From contig JAEUPL010000020.1 of the NCBI GenBank assembly GCA_016790165.1, positions 1 through 64,000 of the forward strand: DNA of 64,000 nt, in the 5' to 3' direction. Shown in pieces: positions 52,386 through 63,353 of this stretch. This DNA comes from Burkholderiales bacterium (GTDB lineage: Bacteria; Pseudomonadota; Gammaproteobacteria; Burkholderiales; Casimicrobiaceae). Each line of letters begins with the position of its first letter. Position 1 is the stretch's first letter. Position numbers and translations under genes: made by a program. The notes under the pieces are model-generated. The model was not told the origin of the DNA. It saw only the letters and a program-made list of their open reading frames with translations, and did no database searches.

Positions 52386-54419
52386 TCAGCCTGCGCCGGC
52401 GTGCCCTACCCCAAACATCTCTTCCTTAAGCTTGGTAAGTTGGTCGCGTAGCTCGGCCGCCTTCTCGAATTCGAGATTCTTCGCGGCATCGAACATGGCT
52501 TTTTCGAGCTGCTTGAGCGTCTTCTCCCGGCCCTTTTCGTCGAGGGCAGCGAATGCCTGTTTGACCTTGGCGTCCTTGGCCGTGCGCTTTTCCTCCTCGG
52601 CGTCGTAAACACCGTCGATCAAGTCCTTGATCGCTTTTTCGACGCCCTTCGGCACGATGCCATGTGCCTCGTTGAACGCGATCTGCTTCTTGCGGCGACG
52701 CTCGGTCTCACCCATCGCCTTTTTCATTGAATCGGTGAAGCTGTCGGCGTAGAGGATGGCTGTCCCATTGATGTGACGCGCGGCACGACCGATGGTCTGG
52801 ATCAGGCTGCGTTCGGCGCGCAGGAAACCCTCTTTGTCGGCGTCGAGAATGGCCACCAGCGACACCTCCGGGATGTCCAGCCCTTCCCGCAGGAGGTTGA
52901 TGCCGACCAGAACGTCGAACTCGCCAAGCCGCAAATCGCGGATGATCTCGACGCGCTCCACGGTGTCGATGTCGCTATGCAGATAGCGCGCCTTGAGTCC
53001 GTTTTCGTTCAGGTAGTCGGTCAGGTCCTCGGCCATGCGCTTGGTCAGCGTGGTCACCAGCACGCGCTCGCCCTTGGCGGCGCGTGCATGTGCCTCAGCC
53101 AGCAAGTCATCCACCTGCGTAGCCACCGGGCGCACGTGCAGAACGGGATCAACCAGACCGGTGGGCCGCACGAGCTGCTCGGCGACCTGATCGGCGTGCT
53201 CCTGCTCGTACTTTTGCGGCGTGGCCGAAACGAAAATCGTCTGCGGCATCAGCTTCTCAAATTCCTCGAACTTGAGCGGCCGATTGTCCAGCGCGCTCGG
53301 TAGCCGGAAGCCGTAGTTCACGAGGTTTTCCTTGCGCGAGCGGTCACCGTGATACATGCCGCCCACCTGGCTCACCGTGACGTGCGACTCGTCGATGAAC
53401 ATGAGTGCGTTGCGCGGCAGGTAATCGATCAGGGTCGGCGGCGGCTCGCCCGCCTGGCGACCGCTCATGTGCCGGGAATAGTTCTCGATGCCCTTGCAAA
53501 ACCCGATCTCGGCCAGCATTTCCAGATCAAACCGCGTACGCTGCTCGATGCGCTGCGCCTCAATCAACTTCATCTGGTCGATGAAGAACTGCTTCTGCGT
53601 GCGCAATTCGTCCTTGATCTTGTCCACCGCCTTCAGCACATTTGACCGGGGCGACACGTAGTGTGACCCGGGGAAGACGGTGAAACGTCCAATCTTTTGC
53701 TTGATGTGGCCGGTGAGCGGATCAAACAGCTGCAACTGCTCAATCTCGTCGTCAAAGAACGTAACGCGCACCGCCGTTTCGGCATGCTCCGCCGGAAAGA
53801 TGTCGAGCACTTCGCCACGGAGGCGGAAGCGGCCACGCGCGAAGTCCATGTCGTTGCGGTCGTACTGCATCTCGGTCAAGCGGCGGATGGCCGCGCGCTG
53901 ATCCATGCGGTCGCCCTCGCGCAGGTGCAGGATCATCGAGTGGTAGTCGACCGGGTCACCGATACCGTAGATGCACGAGACGGACGCGACGATGATGCAG
54001 TCCGGCCGCTCCATGATGCTCTTGGTCGCCGAGAGCCGCATCTGCTCGATGTGCTCGTTGATCTGGCTGTCCTTCTCGATGAACAGATCGCGCGAAGGCA
54101 CATAGGCCTCGGGCTGGTAATAGTCGTAGTAGCTGACGAAGTACTCCACCGCGTTGTCGGGGAAGAATTCGCGGAACTCGCTGTAGAGCTGCGCCGCCAG
54201 CGTCTTGTTCGGTGCCATCACAATCGCAGGCCGCCCTGTGCGGGCGATGACGTTGGCCATCGTGTAGGTCTTGCCTGAACCCGTCACCCCCAACAGCGTT
54301 TGATACTGCAGACCCGAATCGATTCCATCCACGAGGGTGGCGATGGCAGTGGGCTGATCGCCCGCAGGCGGATAGGGCTGTTCGAGGGAGTACGGGGAAT
54401 TCGGAAAGGTCACACGCAT
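52386..54419 (-). CDS. uvrB: UvrABC excision nuclease subunit B
   Basis: A 677-residue helicase-like damage verifier in nucleotide excision repair. The N-terminal Walker [17 protein letters not shown], the beta-hairpin region [20 protein letters not shown] (listed within that span), [11 protein letters not shown] (Walker B region), QTIGRAARH (motif VI) and the C-terminal UVR motif [15 protein letters not shown] are all present. It is full length. A LexA-type box 30 bases upstream of the ATG indicates SOS induction. Divergent from the subtilase gene. Confidence 0.97.
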   Translation of the reverse strand: MRVTFPNSPYSLEQPYPPAGDQPTAIATLVDGIDSGLQYQTLLGVTGSGKTYTMANVIARTGRPAIVMAPNKTLAAQLYSEFREFFPDNAVEYFVSYYDYYQPEAYVPSRDLFIEKDSQINEHIEQMRLSATKSIMERPDCIIVASVSCIYGIGDPVDYHSMILHLREGDRMDQRAAIRRLTEMQYDRNDMDFARGRFRLRGEVLDIFPAEHAETAVRVTFFDDEIEQLQLFDPLTGHIKQKIGRFTVFPGSHYVSPRSNVLKAVDKIKDELRTQKQFFIDQMKLIEAQRIEQRTRFDLEMLAEIGFCKGIENYSRHMSGRQAGEPPPTLIDYLPRNALMFIDESHVTVSQVGGMYHGDRSRKENLVNYGFRLPSALDNRPLKFEEFEKLMPQTIFVSATPQKYEQEHADQVAEQLVRPTGLVDPVLHVRPVATQVDDLLAEAHARAAKGERVLVTTLTKRMAEDLTDYLNENGLKARYLHSDIDTVERVEIIRDLRLGEFDVLVGINLLREGLDIPEVSLVAILDADKEGFLRAERSLIQTIGRAARHINGTAILYADSFTDSMKKAMGETERRRKKQIAFNEAHGIVPKGVEKAIKDLIDGVYDAEEEKRTAKDAKVKQAFAALDEKGREKTLKQLEKAMFDAAKNLEFEKAAELRDQLTKLKEEMFGVGHAGAG

Positions 54420-54448
54420 CGCGGGATTATCTCGCCCCGCGAAAATAA

Positions 54449-54464
54449 CTGCAAGTTTGTACAG
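54449..54464. promoter_or_regulatory. LexA (SOS) box upstream of uvrB
   Basis: CTGCAAGTTTGTACAG fits the CTG-N10-CAG frame of the proteobacterial SOS box (ideal CTGT-N8-ACAG), 30 bases before the uvrB start. It also lies 62 bases upstream of the divergent subtilase gene. Confidence 0.75.
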
Positions 54465-54525
54465 TATTTTCGTTGATTGGCGCGGTCGCGACGTGGTTGT
54501 TGACCGCTGCGTCTATTCTTGCGGC

Positions 54526-56472
54526 ATGATGAACCAATTTTCCAGGTACCAAGCTTGGTCGGGGGTGAGTCGCAGACTGCTCCGTGGCGCGATCTGGCTT
54601 CCCGCGTTCGCGGGAATGACACTGACGGCGCATGCGGCCACGATCCCCGTGCAGGACACACTCGCCACTGACACCACGCTCGTGCGCAAGGCCGACGCGT
54701 GGGTGCTTGATCAGTTGAAGTCCACCGCTCAGGCCGACACGCTGCTCATCGTCGATACGCCGCCCGATCTGTCCGGCGCCGCGGCAATTGCTGATCGCGT
54801 GGAGAAGATTCGTTTCGTCGTCGACACGCTCAAGCGTTCCGCCGCGGCGACGCAGGCGCCGCTGCGCGTCTGGCTCACGTCGCGCGGTGTTGCACACCAA
54901 CCATTCTGGATTGCCAATGTGGTGCAGGTGCGCGCCAATGCCGCAACGTTGCAGGCGCTCGCGGCGCGGCAAGACGTCAAGCGCATTGTGGCCAACCCGA
55001 CCGTCCGCTCGCGCCCGATGCCGCCTATCGGCCCGGCGGTCACGCCGAATGTCCAGAAATCGACGACGGCGGTGGAATGGGGTATCGCCCGCATCAAGGC
55101 TGACCAGCTGTGGGCGCTGGGCATCGACGGCACCGGCATCGTCATTGCCGGGCAGGACACCGGCTACGACTGGCAGCATCCGGCGATCAAGAGCAAATAT
55201 CGCGGCTGGAATGGCGTCACGGCCAACCACAGCTATCACTGGCACGACGCGATCCACGCCGGCAGCGTCCCAGGAGGGACCGGTGGAAGCTGCGGCTTCA
55301 ACGCCCTGGCACCTTGCGACGACGACCAACACGGCACGCACACCATGGGGACCATGGTCGGTGCAGACGGCGCCAATCAAATCGGCGTTGCGCCCGGAGC
55401 GCGATGGATTGGTTGTCGAAACATGGATGAAGGCAGCGGCACTCCGGCTACCTACGCCGAGTGCTTCCAGTGGTTTCTGGCCCCCACCGACCTCAACAAC
55501 CTCAATCCTGACTCCGCCCGGGCACCGCATGTCATCAACAACTCCTGGGGCTGTCCGCCAAGCGAAGGTTGTACTTCCGAGACGGCGAACCTCGTGCTTC
55601 GCAATGCGCTGGAGGCGGTCAATGCTGCAGGCATTCTGGTGGTCGCCTCTGCCGGCAATGCTGGCAGCGCGTGCAGCACCGTCAACGACCCACCGGCGAT
55701 GTACGCCGCGAGCTTTTCGGTTGGCGCAACGAATCCATCGACACCGGATACCATGGCCGGTTTTTCGAGCCGTGGTCCGGTCACTGTTGATGGTAGCGGG
55801 CGAGCCAAACCCGACGTGTCTGCGCCTGGCGTCAGCGTTCGCTCCAGCGTCCCAAACGGGGGCTACGCACTCCTGAGCGGCACCAGCATGGCTGGTCCGC
55901 ACGTTGCCGGTGCCGCGGCACTCCTCATGCAGGCGTATCCACAACTGCAGGGCAAACCGGACGCGGTGCGCACGCTGCTGATGCGTACCGCGCAACGCAT
56001 GACGACCACAGAAAGCTGCGGAAACCCCGCGACGACCGTGCCGAACAACAGCGCGGGCTGGGGCGGAATCGACGTACTTGCTGCGTACCATGGTGGCGCG
56101 GGTGCCAGTCTGAATGTCGACGGCAATACGACCGGCGCTCCGGCGAGCGCTACGACCGACGGCGTACTCCTGATGCGCTACCTGCTTGGCCTTCGCGGCA
56201 CCGCGCTGGTTGACGCTGCGACCGGTTCACCGGCGGTGCGAACCTCCGCGATTGATGTCGCGGCGTGGCTGGATACCATGCGCCTTGCTTTTGACGTCGA
56301 CGGCGACGGGCAGGTGCTCGCAATGACCGATGGACTCCTGGTGATGCGCTATTTGCTTGGCCTGCGCGGCAGCGCGCTCATCAGCGGCGCAACGACGAGC
56401 GGCGCGCCGCGGGCGACGGCGCCGGACATCGAAGCTTATCTGGGACTGCTCATGCCGCAGATCACGCTATGA
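54526..56472 (+). CDS. Secreted subtilisin-like (S8) serine protease with dockerin-like repeats
   Basis: A 648-residue exported protease. A signal peptide (residues 1-38, ending AHAAT) is followed by an inhibitor-like propeptide (about 40-160). The catalytic domain has Asp in IAGQDTGYDWQHP, His in DDDQHGTHTMGTM, the oxyanion Asn in VINNSWG, and Ser in LSGTSMAGPHVAG. The last 110 residues hold two copies of a calcium-loop-like module (LNVDGNTTG...TTDGVLLMRYLLGLRG and FDVDGDGQVLAMTDG then LLVMRYLLGLRG), related to the tail of the SBBP protein at 2349. Its stop overlaps the permease start (ATGA). Confidence 0.92.
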   Translation: MMNQFSRYQAWSGVSRRLLRGAIWLPAFAGMTLTAHAATIPVQDTLATDTTLVRKADAWVLDQLKSTAQADTLLIVDTPPDLSGAAAIADRVEKIRFVVDTLKRSAAATQAPLRVWLTSRGVAHQPFWIANVVQVRANAATLQALAARQDVKRIVANPTVRSRPMPPIGPAVTPNVQKSTTAVEWGIARIKADQLWALGIDGTGIVIAGQDTGYDWQHPAIKSKYRGWNGVTANHSYHWHDAIHAGSVPGGTGGSCGFNALAPCDDDQHGTHTMGTMVGADGANQIGVAPGARWIGCRNMDEGSGTPATYAECFQWFLAPTDLNNLNPDSARAPHVINNSWGCPPSEGCTSETANLVLRNALEAVNAAGILVVASAGNAGSACSTVNDPPAMYAASFSVGATNPSTPDTMAGFSSRGPVTVDGSGRAKPDVSAPGVSVRSSVPNGGYALLSGTSMAGPHVAGAAALLMQAYPQLQGKPDAVRTLLMRTAQRMTTTESCGNPATTVPNNSAGWGGIDVLAAYHGGAGASLNVDGNTTGAPASATTDGVLLMRYLLGLRGTALVDAATGSPAVRTSAIDVAAWLDTMRLAFDVDGDGQVLAMTDGLLVMRYLLGLRGSALISGATTSGAPRATAPDIEAYLGLLMPQITL

Positions 56473-57767
56473 CCACCCACCCCGTCAACGCCGCCGAGGC
56501 GGCGCCACGCAGCGTGTGGTGGTGGATTCCCACGCTCTATTTCGGGCAGGGGTTACCGTACGTCGCCGTCATGACACTCTCGGTGGTGATGTACAAAAAC
56601 CTGGGCGTCAGCAACACCGATATCGCCCTGTACACCAGTTGGCTGTATCTGCCGTTCGTGATCAAGCCGTTGTGGTCACCGCTGGTCGATATGCTGCGCA
56701 CCAAACGCTGGTGGATCGTGACGCTGGAGCTGGTGATCGGCGCCGCGTTCGCGATGGTGGCGATGACGCTGCCGCTCTCCGACTTTTTCCGCTGGTCGCT
56801 GGCGGTGTTTTGGCTGCTGGCATTCAGCGCGGCCACGCACGACATCGCCTCCGACGGGTTCTACATGCTTGGTCTGGATCAGCACCGGCAGGCGGCGTAC
56901 GTGGGGATCCGCAGCACGTTTTTCCGGTTGTCGATGATTACCGGTCAAGGCGGGCTGGTTTACCTGGCCGGCAAATTCGGCGAGTGGAGCGGCGACGCAG
57001 CGCGCGGCTGGATCATCGTTTTCTTTGCGCTCAGCGTGCTGTTCACTACGCTCTTCGTCTGGCACGGACTGATGCTGCCGCGTCCCGCCAATGATCGCGG
57101 CAACGTGGAGGAAGGCGGCATCGGCCCGACGTTCGTGCGCGTGTTCGCGGCTTTTCTGCAAAAGCGCGAGATCTGGACGATCCTGGCCTTCCTGCTGCTG
57201 TACCGCTTCGCCGAGTCGCAACTGGTCAAGATCGCACCGGTGTTTTTGCTCGACAAGGTCGACAAGGGCGGCCTCGGACTCTCGACCGCATCGGTCGGGG
57301 TGGTCTACGGCACAGTCGGCGTGATCGCGCTCACCGTTGGCGGGCTCTTGTCGTCCTGGTTCGTCGCGCGGCATGGCATGAAACGCTGGTTGTGGCCAAT
57401 GGCACTGGCGATCAACGTACCCAACGCCGTCTACGTCTACCTCGCGATGGCCCAGCCCGACAACATCTGGCTCATCGGCACCCTGGTTGCCATCGAGCAG
57501 TTCGGTTATGGCTTCGGCTTTACCGGCTACGTACTGTTCATGATCATGACCGCCACCGGCAAGCACCAGACGGCGCACTATGCGCTGTGCACTGGTTTCA
57601 TGGCGCTCGGCATGATGCTGCCGGGTATGCCCAGCGGCTGGCTGCAAACGCAGATCGGTTACAGCAACTTCTTCATCTGGGTCTGCATCGCCACGCTGCC
57701 CAGTTTTCTGGTCACCGCGTTGATTCGCGTCGATCCGTCATTCGGGGTCAAGAAGGCAGATCGCTGA
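56469..57767 (+). CDS. AmpG-like MFS permease
   Basis: A 432-residue major facilitator with about twelve helices. The family start WWWIPTLYFGQGLPYVAVMT and the segment YTSWLYLPFVIKPLWSPLVD, ATHDIASDGFYML and FGYGFGFTGYVLFM match AmpG/PAT-type permeases, which import muropeptides (GlcNAc-anhydroMurNAc peptides) for cell-wall recycling. It overlaps the subtilase stop by four bases, an unusual partner for an AmpG-type permease. Muropeptide specificity is inferred from the family; no AmpC or AmpR gene is nearby. Confidence 0.83.
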   Translation: MTTHPVNAAEAAPRSVWWWIPTLYFGQGLPYVAVMTLSVVMYKNLGVSNTDIALYTSWLYLPFVIKPLWSPLVDMLRTKRWWIVTLELVIGAAFAMVAMTLPLSDFFRWSLAVFWLLAFSAATHDIASDGFYMLGLDQHRQAAYVGIRSTFFRLSMITGQGGLVYLAGKFGEWSGDAARGWIIVFFALSVLFTTLFVWHGLMLPRPANDRGNVEEGGIGPTFVRVFAAFLQKREIWTILAFLLLYRFAESQLVKIAPVFLLDKVDKGGLGLSTASVGVVYGTVGVIALTVGGLLSSWFVARHGMKRWLWPMALAINVPNAVYVYLAMAQPDNIWLIGTLVAIEQFGYGFGFTGYVLFMIMTATGKHQTAHYALCTGFMALGMMLPGMPSGWLQTQIGYSNFFIWVCIATLPSFLVTALIRVDPSFGVKKADR

Positions 57768-57889
57768 CCCACGGGACCGCTCTGCCTCCAGGTCGATACG
57801 ACTACCTGCACGCCGCCATTAGGGTCATTGACGTCTCGCCACCCCTCGCCCTATGAAGCGTTGCCCGGTGCTGGGCATAACATACCCGG

Positions 57890-59323
<1,434 letters not shown>

Positions 59324-59419
59324 AGCACCCGCGGTTGATTCGATGCAGCAACGCGTAGTCCTACTGAGCGACGACCACGCGATTCGTCGCTGGCGCCGGT
59401 GCGCTGCGCACCACCCGCG

Positions 59420-60154
59420 TCAGTACGCCGCACTCCACACGCCATCACGCAGGTGCTCGTTGGGCCGAAAGTTGGCCTTGTAGTGCATCTTCGAACTTTC
59501 TTCGATCCAGTAGCCGAGATAAAGGTACGCCAGCCGCATCTGGCGCGCACGGCTGATCTGCCACATGACGCCGAAGGTACCGAGGCTACCCTCGTGATCG
59601 GGGTCGTAGAACGTGTACACCGCGGAGAGTCCGTCGTCCAGCACGTCTACCAGACTCACCATGACGAGTCGCCGTTCTGCGTCACGAAACTCTACCAGCG
59701 CGGTGTCGACGTGGCTCTGCAACAAAAAGTGCTGATACTGCTCACGGCTGTCGCGATCCATCCCGCCCCCGTGGTGGCGCAAGCGCTGGTACTTCAGATA
59801 CAGCTCGTAGTGCTCATGCCGGTACTCCAGCGGCACCGCCTTTGCAGTCAACTGGTTGACGTGTCGTGCCCATGCACGACGCTGGCTGCGACTGGCACGA
59901 AAGCGATCGACCGGCACGCGTATCGGAGTGCACGCGTGGCAACCGTCGCAATACGGGCGGTAGACGAACGTACCGCTGCGGCGAAAGCCGGCACGCAGCA
60001 GGTCGGCGTAGACCGATGCGCGAATCAGATGGCTGGGTGTGGCGACCTGCGAACGTGCAACGCGCTCGGGCACATAGCTGCAAGCATAAGGCGCAGTTGA
60101 ATAGAACTGTAGCGCCTGCCATGGAATCCGGGAAAGATCGTTGAGGTTACTCAC
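59420..60154 (-). CDS. bpt: Aspartate/glutamate leucyltransferase
   Basis: A 244-residue leucyl-tRNA-protein transferase of the ATE1-like family that adds Leu to proteins starting with Asp or Glu, marking them for ClpS/ClpAP. The N-terminal cysteine-bearing segment ([34 protein letters not shown]) and [36 protein letters not shown] (within that span) are characteristic. It overlaps the aat gene by eight bases, so the two N-degron transferases are in one operon. Confidence 0.93.
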   Translation of the reverse strand: MSNLNDLSRIPWQALQFYSTAPYACSYVPERVARSQVATPSHLIRASVYADLLRAGFRRSGTFVYRPYCDGCHACTPIRVPVDRFRASRSQRRAWARHVNQLTAKAVPLEYRHEHYELYLKYQRLRHHGGGMDRDSREQYQHFLLQSHVDTALVEFRDAERRLVMVSLVDVLDDGLSAVYTFYDPDHEGSLGTFGVMWQISRARQMRLAYLYLGYWIEESSKMHYKANFRPNEHLRDGVWSAAY

Positions 60155-60893
60155 GCCGCGCCACGCCTGCTTCCGGGTTCAAGAGGTCGGTCACCACATC
60201 GTCATCGAATCGCCAGCGCCCTCCGGTGGGTGCGCCGCTCGCTGAGTGTAGCAACCGACCGAGCTGCTCCAGAAAATCAGCACGGCTGATCGGCGCGGCA
60301 CCAAGCGATCCGAGGTGCTCCGTCTGCTGCTGACAATCGATCAATTCGAAGCGCCAGCGGCGCAATTGCGCGAGGAGATGTGCAAACGCGATCTTGGACG
60401 CATCGGTGCGACGCATGAACATGCTTTCGCCAAAGAAGACACGTCCGATTGCCAAGCCGTAGAGCCCGCCGGCCAGCTCACCGTCAATCCATGTTTCGAC
60501 GGAGTGCGCAATACCACGTTGATGTAATTCGCTGTAGGCTGCGATGATCGCGTCACTGATCCACGTGCCGTGCTGGTCAGGGCGCAACTCCGCGCAAGCG
60601 TGCATCACCTCGCTGAACACCGTGTCGCATCGCACCTCGTAACGCCTGTTGCGAAGCACCTTTTTCAAGCTGCGATGCAGACGAAAATCGGTCGGGGTGA
60701 GCACCATTCGGGGGTCCGGGCTCCACCAGAGAACCGGCTGCCCGTCGCTGTACCAGGGAAAAATGCCATGGTGGTAGGCGTCCAACACGCGCTCAGCCGT
60801 CAGTTCCAGCCCAGCGCAGAGCAAGCCGTCCGGGTCCGCCAGCGCCCGCTCGGCGGGTGGAAACGGATCGCCGGGGTTCAACCAGTCAACCAC
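60147..60893 (-). CDS. aat: Leucyl/phenylalanyl-tRNA-protein transferase
   Basis: A 248-residue transferase that adds Leu or Phe to N-terminal Lys or Arg, creating degradation signals for ClpS/ClpAP. Family segments are [60 protein letters not shown] and [18 protein letters not shown]. The start is GTG 60893, which shares one base with the upstream stop (TAGTG), suggesting coupling with the preceding short gene. Overlaps bpt downstream. Confidence 0.95.
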   Translation of the reverse strand: MVDWLNPGDPFPPAERALADPDGLLCAGLELTAERVLDAYHHGIFPWYSDGQPVLWWSPDPRMVLTPTDFRLHRSLKKVLRNRRYEVRCDTVFSEVMHACAELRPDQHGTWISDAIIAAYSELHQRGIAHSVETWIDGELAGGLYGLAIGRVFFGESMFMRRTDASKIAFAHLLAQLRRWRFELIDCQQQTEHLGSLGAAPISRADFLEQLGRLLHSASGAPTGGRWRFDDDVVTDLLNPEAGVARRE

Positions 60894-61342
60894 TACACAC
60901 GCTCGCTGAGCGTAGCGCCATGGCTGTTCCCGGGCTCGGTCAGCTTGAGAGGCTGCGGAAATCTCTCACGCAGCGAAGTGATCGCAAGCGGCGCGAACAA
61001 CGACCACCGGGCACCGCCGCGGCCCACTCCCAGCACGCGGTCGGGCAGCACGCGCTCGACCATCATGACCGAGCAGGCAAACAAATCGCTGGTCAAGGGC
61101 GGCGTTTCGGAAACTTTCAGCGGCCTGCCCAGGTCATCCGCTACTATGCCGTTCGCATATCGCTTGTTCGCCGTCGCGTGATCGAAGAATCGTACGCCGC
61201 TCGGTGGCAAACCGGCCCGCGCCGCGCTGCGCAATCGCGGCACGCCACTGCCGCACCGCTGGCGGCGCAAGCGATTGACCCGCGACGCGTCTCGCGACGC
61301 GTCGGCGTCCTCGCCATTCAGAAAGTCTCTTCGTGTCCCCAT
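60893..61342 (-). CDS. Hypothetical protein upstream of aat
   Basis: A 149-residue frame I do not recognise. The C-terminal half (VERVLPDRVLGVGRGGARWS, FAPLAITSLRERFPQPLKLT) has strong G/C bias in third positions, as the real genes here do. The stop shares a base with the aat start (TAGTG). The N-terminal third is arginine-rich and overlaps the divergent MoxR start by 10 bases, so the true start may be internal (for example the MM at 61063-61068 or another downstream codon). It may be real but short; no known domain. Confidence 0.4.
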   Translation of the reverse strand: MGTRRDFLNGEDADASRDASRVNRLRRQRCGSGVPRLRSAARAGLPPSGVRFFDHATANKRYANGIVADDLGRPLKVSETPPLTSDLFACSVMMVERVLPDRVLGVGRGGARWSLFAPLAITSLRERFPQPLKLTEPGNSHGATLSERV

Positions 61343-62268
61343 CGCCGCACATCGCCACCGCGCAAAAGCTGCTCAACGAAATCCACGCCCAACTCGATTC
61401 GATTGTACTGGGCAAATCCGGCGTCACCCGGCTCGCCGTGACCTGTCTGCTGGCACGCGGGCACCTGCTGATTGAGGACGCGCCTGGCCTCGGCAAGTCG
61501 ACGCTCGCGCTCGCGCTGGCGAAAACGTTTGGTCTCGGGTTCAACAAAGTGCCCTGTACCAACGACCTGCTGCCGTCGGACTTGCTGGGCCTGTCGGTGT
61601 GGGATGCCAATACGCGCGAAATGCGCTTCACGCCGGGGCCCATCTTCACCCAGTTGCTGCTCGCGGATGAACTGAATCGGGCGCCGTCGAAAACACAAAG
61701 TGCACTGCTGGAGGCGATGGAAGAGCATCAGGTCTCGGTCGACGGACAGACGCGCGCCCTGCCCGACCCGTTCTTCGTGATTGCGACGCAGAATCCGCTC
61801 GACCAGGTGGGCGTATCGCCGCTACCCGAGTCGCAGCTCGACCGCTTCATGATGCGCCTTACGCTGGGCTTTCCTGACGCAAGCGCCGAGATTGCCTTGT
61901 TGCGTAGCGGCGACCGCCGAGGCACTGCCATTGAGCTGCAACCCGTGGTCGCCGCCGAGGCGCTGCTGCGTTTGCAAGCCGTGATCGAGCGAATCCACGT
62001 GGCCGACGCGGTGCTGATCTACGTGCAGCAACTGCTCGCAGCGAGCCGTACCGGTGCGACGCGGCCGCTCTCGCCACGGGCGGGCCTCGCGTTGCTTCGT
62101 GCCGCGCGCGCCGAAGCCTTGCAAAGCGGCCGCGATCACGTGCTGCCCGACGACGTCCAGCAGGTGTGGGCTGCAGTGGTCGGTCACCGGCTCGGGCAAA
62201 GCCATGATTCGCTCGGCAAAGGCGCACAGTTGGCGCAAGCAGTGCTGACCACCGTGACGGCGCCTTAG
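61333..62268 (+). CDS. MoxR-family AAA+ ATPase
   Basis: A 311-residue chaperone-like ATPase. Walker A is EDAPGLGKSTLALAL (near residue 50), Walker B LLLADELNRAPSKTQSALLE (DExN type), sensor 1 FFVIATQNPLDQVG and PLPESQLDRFMMRL are the MoxR signature. The C-terminal lid has LSPRAGLALLRAARAEAL. The start is GTG 61333. It is the first gene of the MoxR-DUF58-transglutaminase operon, a widespread set thought to assemble metal-containing or envelope complexes. Confidence 0.93.
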   Translation: MSPSPHIATAQKLLNEIHAQLDSIVLGKSGVTRLAVTCLLARGHLLIEDAPGLGKSTLALALAKTFGLGFNKVPCTNDLLPSDLLGLSVWDANTREMRFTPGPIFTQLLLADELNRAPSKTQSALLEAMEEHQVSVDGQTRALPDPFFVIATQNPLDQVGVSPLPESQLDRFMMRLTLGFPDASAEIALLRSGDRRGTAIELQPVVAAEALLRLQAVIERIHVADAVLIYVQQLLAASRTGATRPLSPRAGLALLRAARAEALQSGRDHVLPDDVQQVWAAVVGHRLGQSHDSLGKGAQLAQAVLTTVTAP

Positions 62269-62294
62269 CCTCCGTCTGCGGCAACGCAACTACC

Positions 62295-63353
62295 GTGCGC
62301 ACGCAATCAGCATCGGCAAGATTGGAGCCTCCGTCCGCGCGCGGCCTCCGCTCGCGCTGGCTGGCGTGGCGTCGTCGCGCGTTCGGCCTGGATGCGACCA
62401 AGGCGGATCAGGTGGAGCTGGTGCAGCGACGAATCTACCTGTTGCCGACCGCGCGCGGCCTGTTTGTAATTCTCACTGCGGTGCTGTTGCTGTTGGTCGG
62501 TGTGAACTATCAACTGTCGCTGGCGTACGTGGTTTCGTTTCTCCTCGCCGGGTTGATGCAGGCCGCGCTGCTGGCGAGCTATCGCAACCTTCAAGGACTC
62601 GTCGTGCGCGCGGGGCGGTCGCCGCTGGTACGGCAAGGCGATCCGCTGACGTTCGTGTTGAGCGTGTCATCGCCGGAACGCGTGCGCTGCGGGCTGCGCT
62701 TCGACGCCACGGTGACGGCGCCGACGCTGGGTAGTTCGCTCTCGCGTCACACGTCACCGCGCATCGCTGCCGGCGCAGATGCAGTCGCTGCCGTGCCGCT
62801 GGAATTTGGCGGCCTGCGCCGTGGCATCGTTGCGCTCGGCCGCATCGCGGTCGAGAGCCGCGCACCGTATGGGCTCGTGCGTGCCTGGAGCTACGTGCAT
62901 TTCGAATGGATTGGGCTCGTCGCACCGGTGCCCGAATCGCCGTCACCCGCGCTACCGTTGACTGCCAGCGACGACGATGTACACAGTGCGCCGGACCGTC
63001 ACGCCGCGCATGATCCGGACAGCTTGCGCGATTTTGTGGCCGGTGACTCGCTGAAGCGCGTCGCCTGGAAGCAGGTGGCGAAGTCCGGGCGCTGGTTCAC
63101 GCGCACGGGCGAGAGCGGTGCGGCACAGAATGTTGAGCTGAACTGGCAGGACACGACGATGTCGGACACCGATGCGCGGCTATCGCGCCTTGCCGCCTGG
63201 GTCGCGCGGGCTGACAACGAAGGATGCGCATTCTCGCTCTGGCTACCGAACGGCCAACTGGCAATGGCGGGTGGTGCCCAACAGGTGGCCGATGCGACGC
63301 GGTTGCTGGCCATGTACCCCACGTCGCCCGACGAGGCACGAGGGCTGCGATGA
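62295..63353 (+). CDS. DUF58 family membrane-anchored protein
   Basis: A 352-residue protein. Two adjacent hydrophobic helices (GLFVILTAVLLLLVGVNY and YVVSFLLAGLMQAALLAS, about 55-95) are followed by a beta-sandwich-like region (RQGDPLTFVLSVSS; GGLRRGIVALGRIAVESRAP). The DUF58 core DSLRDFVAGDSLKRVAWKQV, AKSGRWFTR leads to a degenerate von Willebrand A-like end. The start is GTG 62295, 26 bases after the MoxR gene. The stop overlaps the next ATG (ATGA). Confidence 0.9.
   Translation: MRTQSASARLEPPSARGLRSRWLAWRRRAFGLDATKADQVELVQRRIYLLPTARGLFVILTAVLLLLVGVNYQLSLAYVVSFLLAGLMQAALLASYRNLQGLVVRAGRSPLVRQGDPLTFVLSVSSPERVRCGLRFDATVTAPTLGSSLSRHTSPRIAAGADAVAAVPLEFGGLRRGIVALGRIAVESRAPYGLVRAWSYVHFEWIGLVAPVPESPSPALPLTASDDDVHSAPDRHAAHDPDSLRDFVAGDSLKRVAWKQVAKSGRWFTRTGESGAAQNVELNWQDTTMSDTDARLSRLAAWVARADNEGCAFSLWLPNGQLAMAGGAQQVADATRLLAMYPTSPDEARGLR

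Noticed and set aside
54427-56091. 554-residue frame on the minus strand
   Set aside because: Antisense shadow of the subtilase gene, whose complete catalytic triad is visible.
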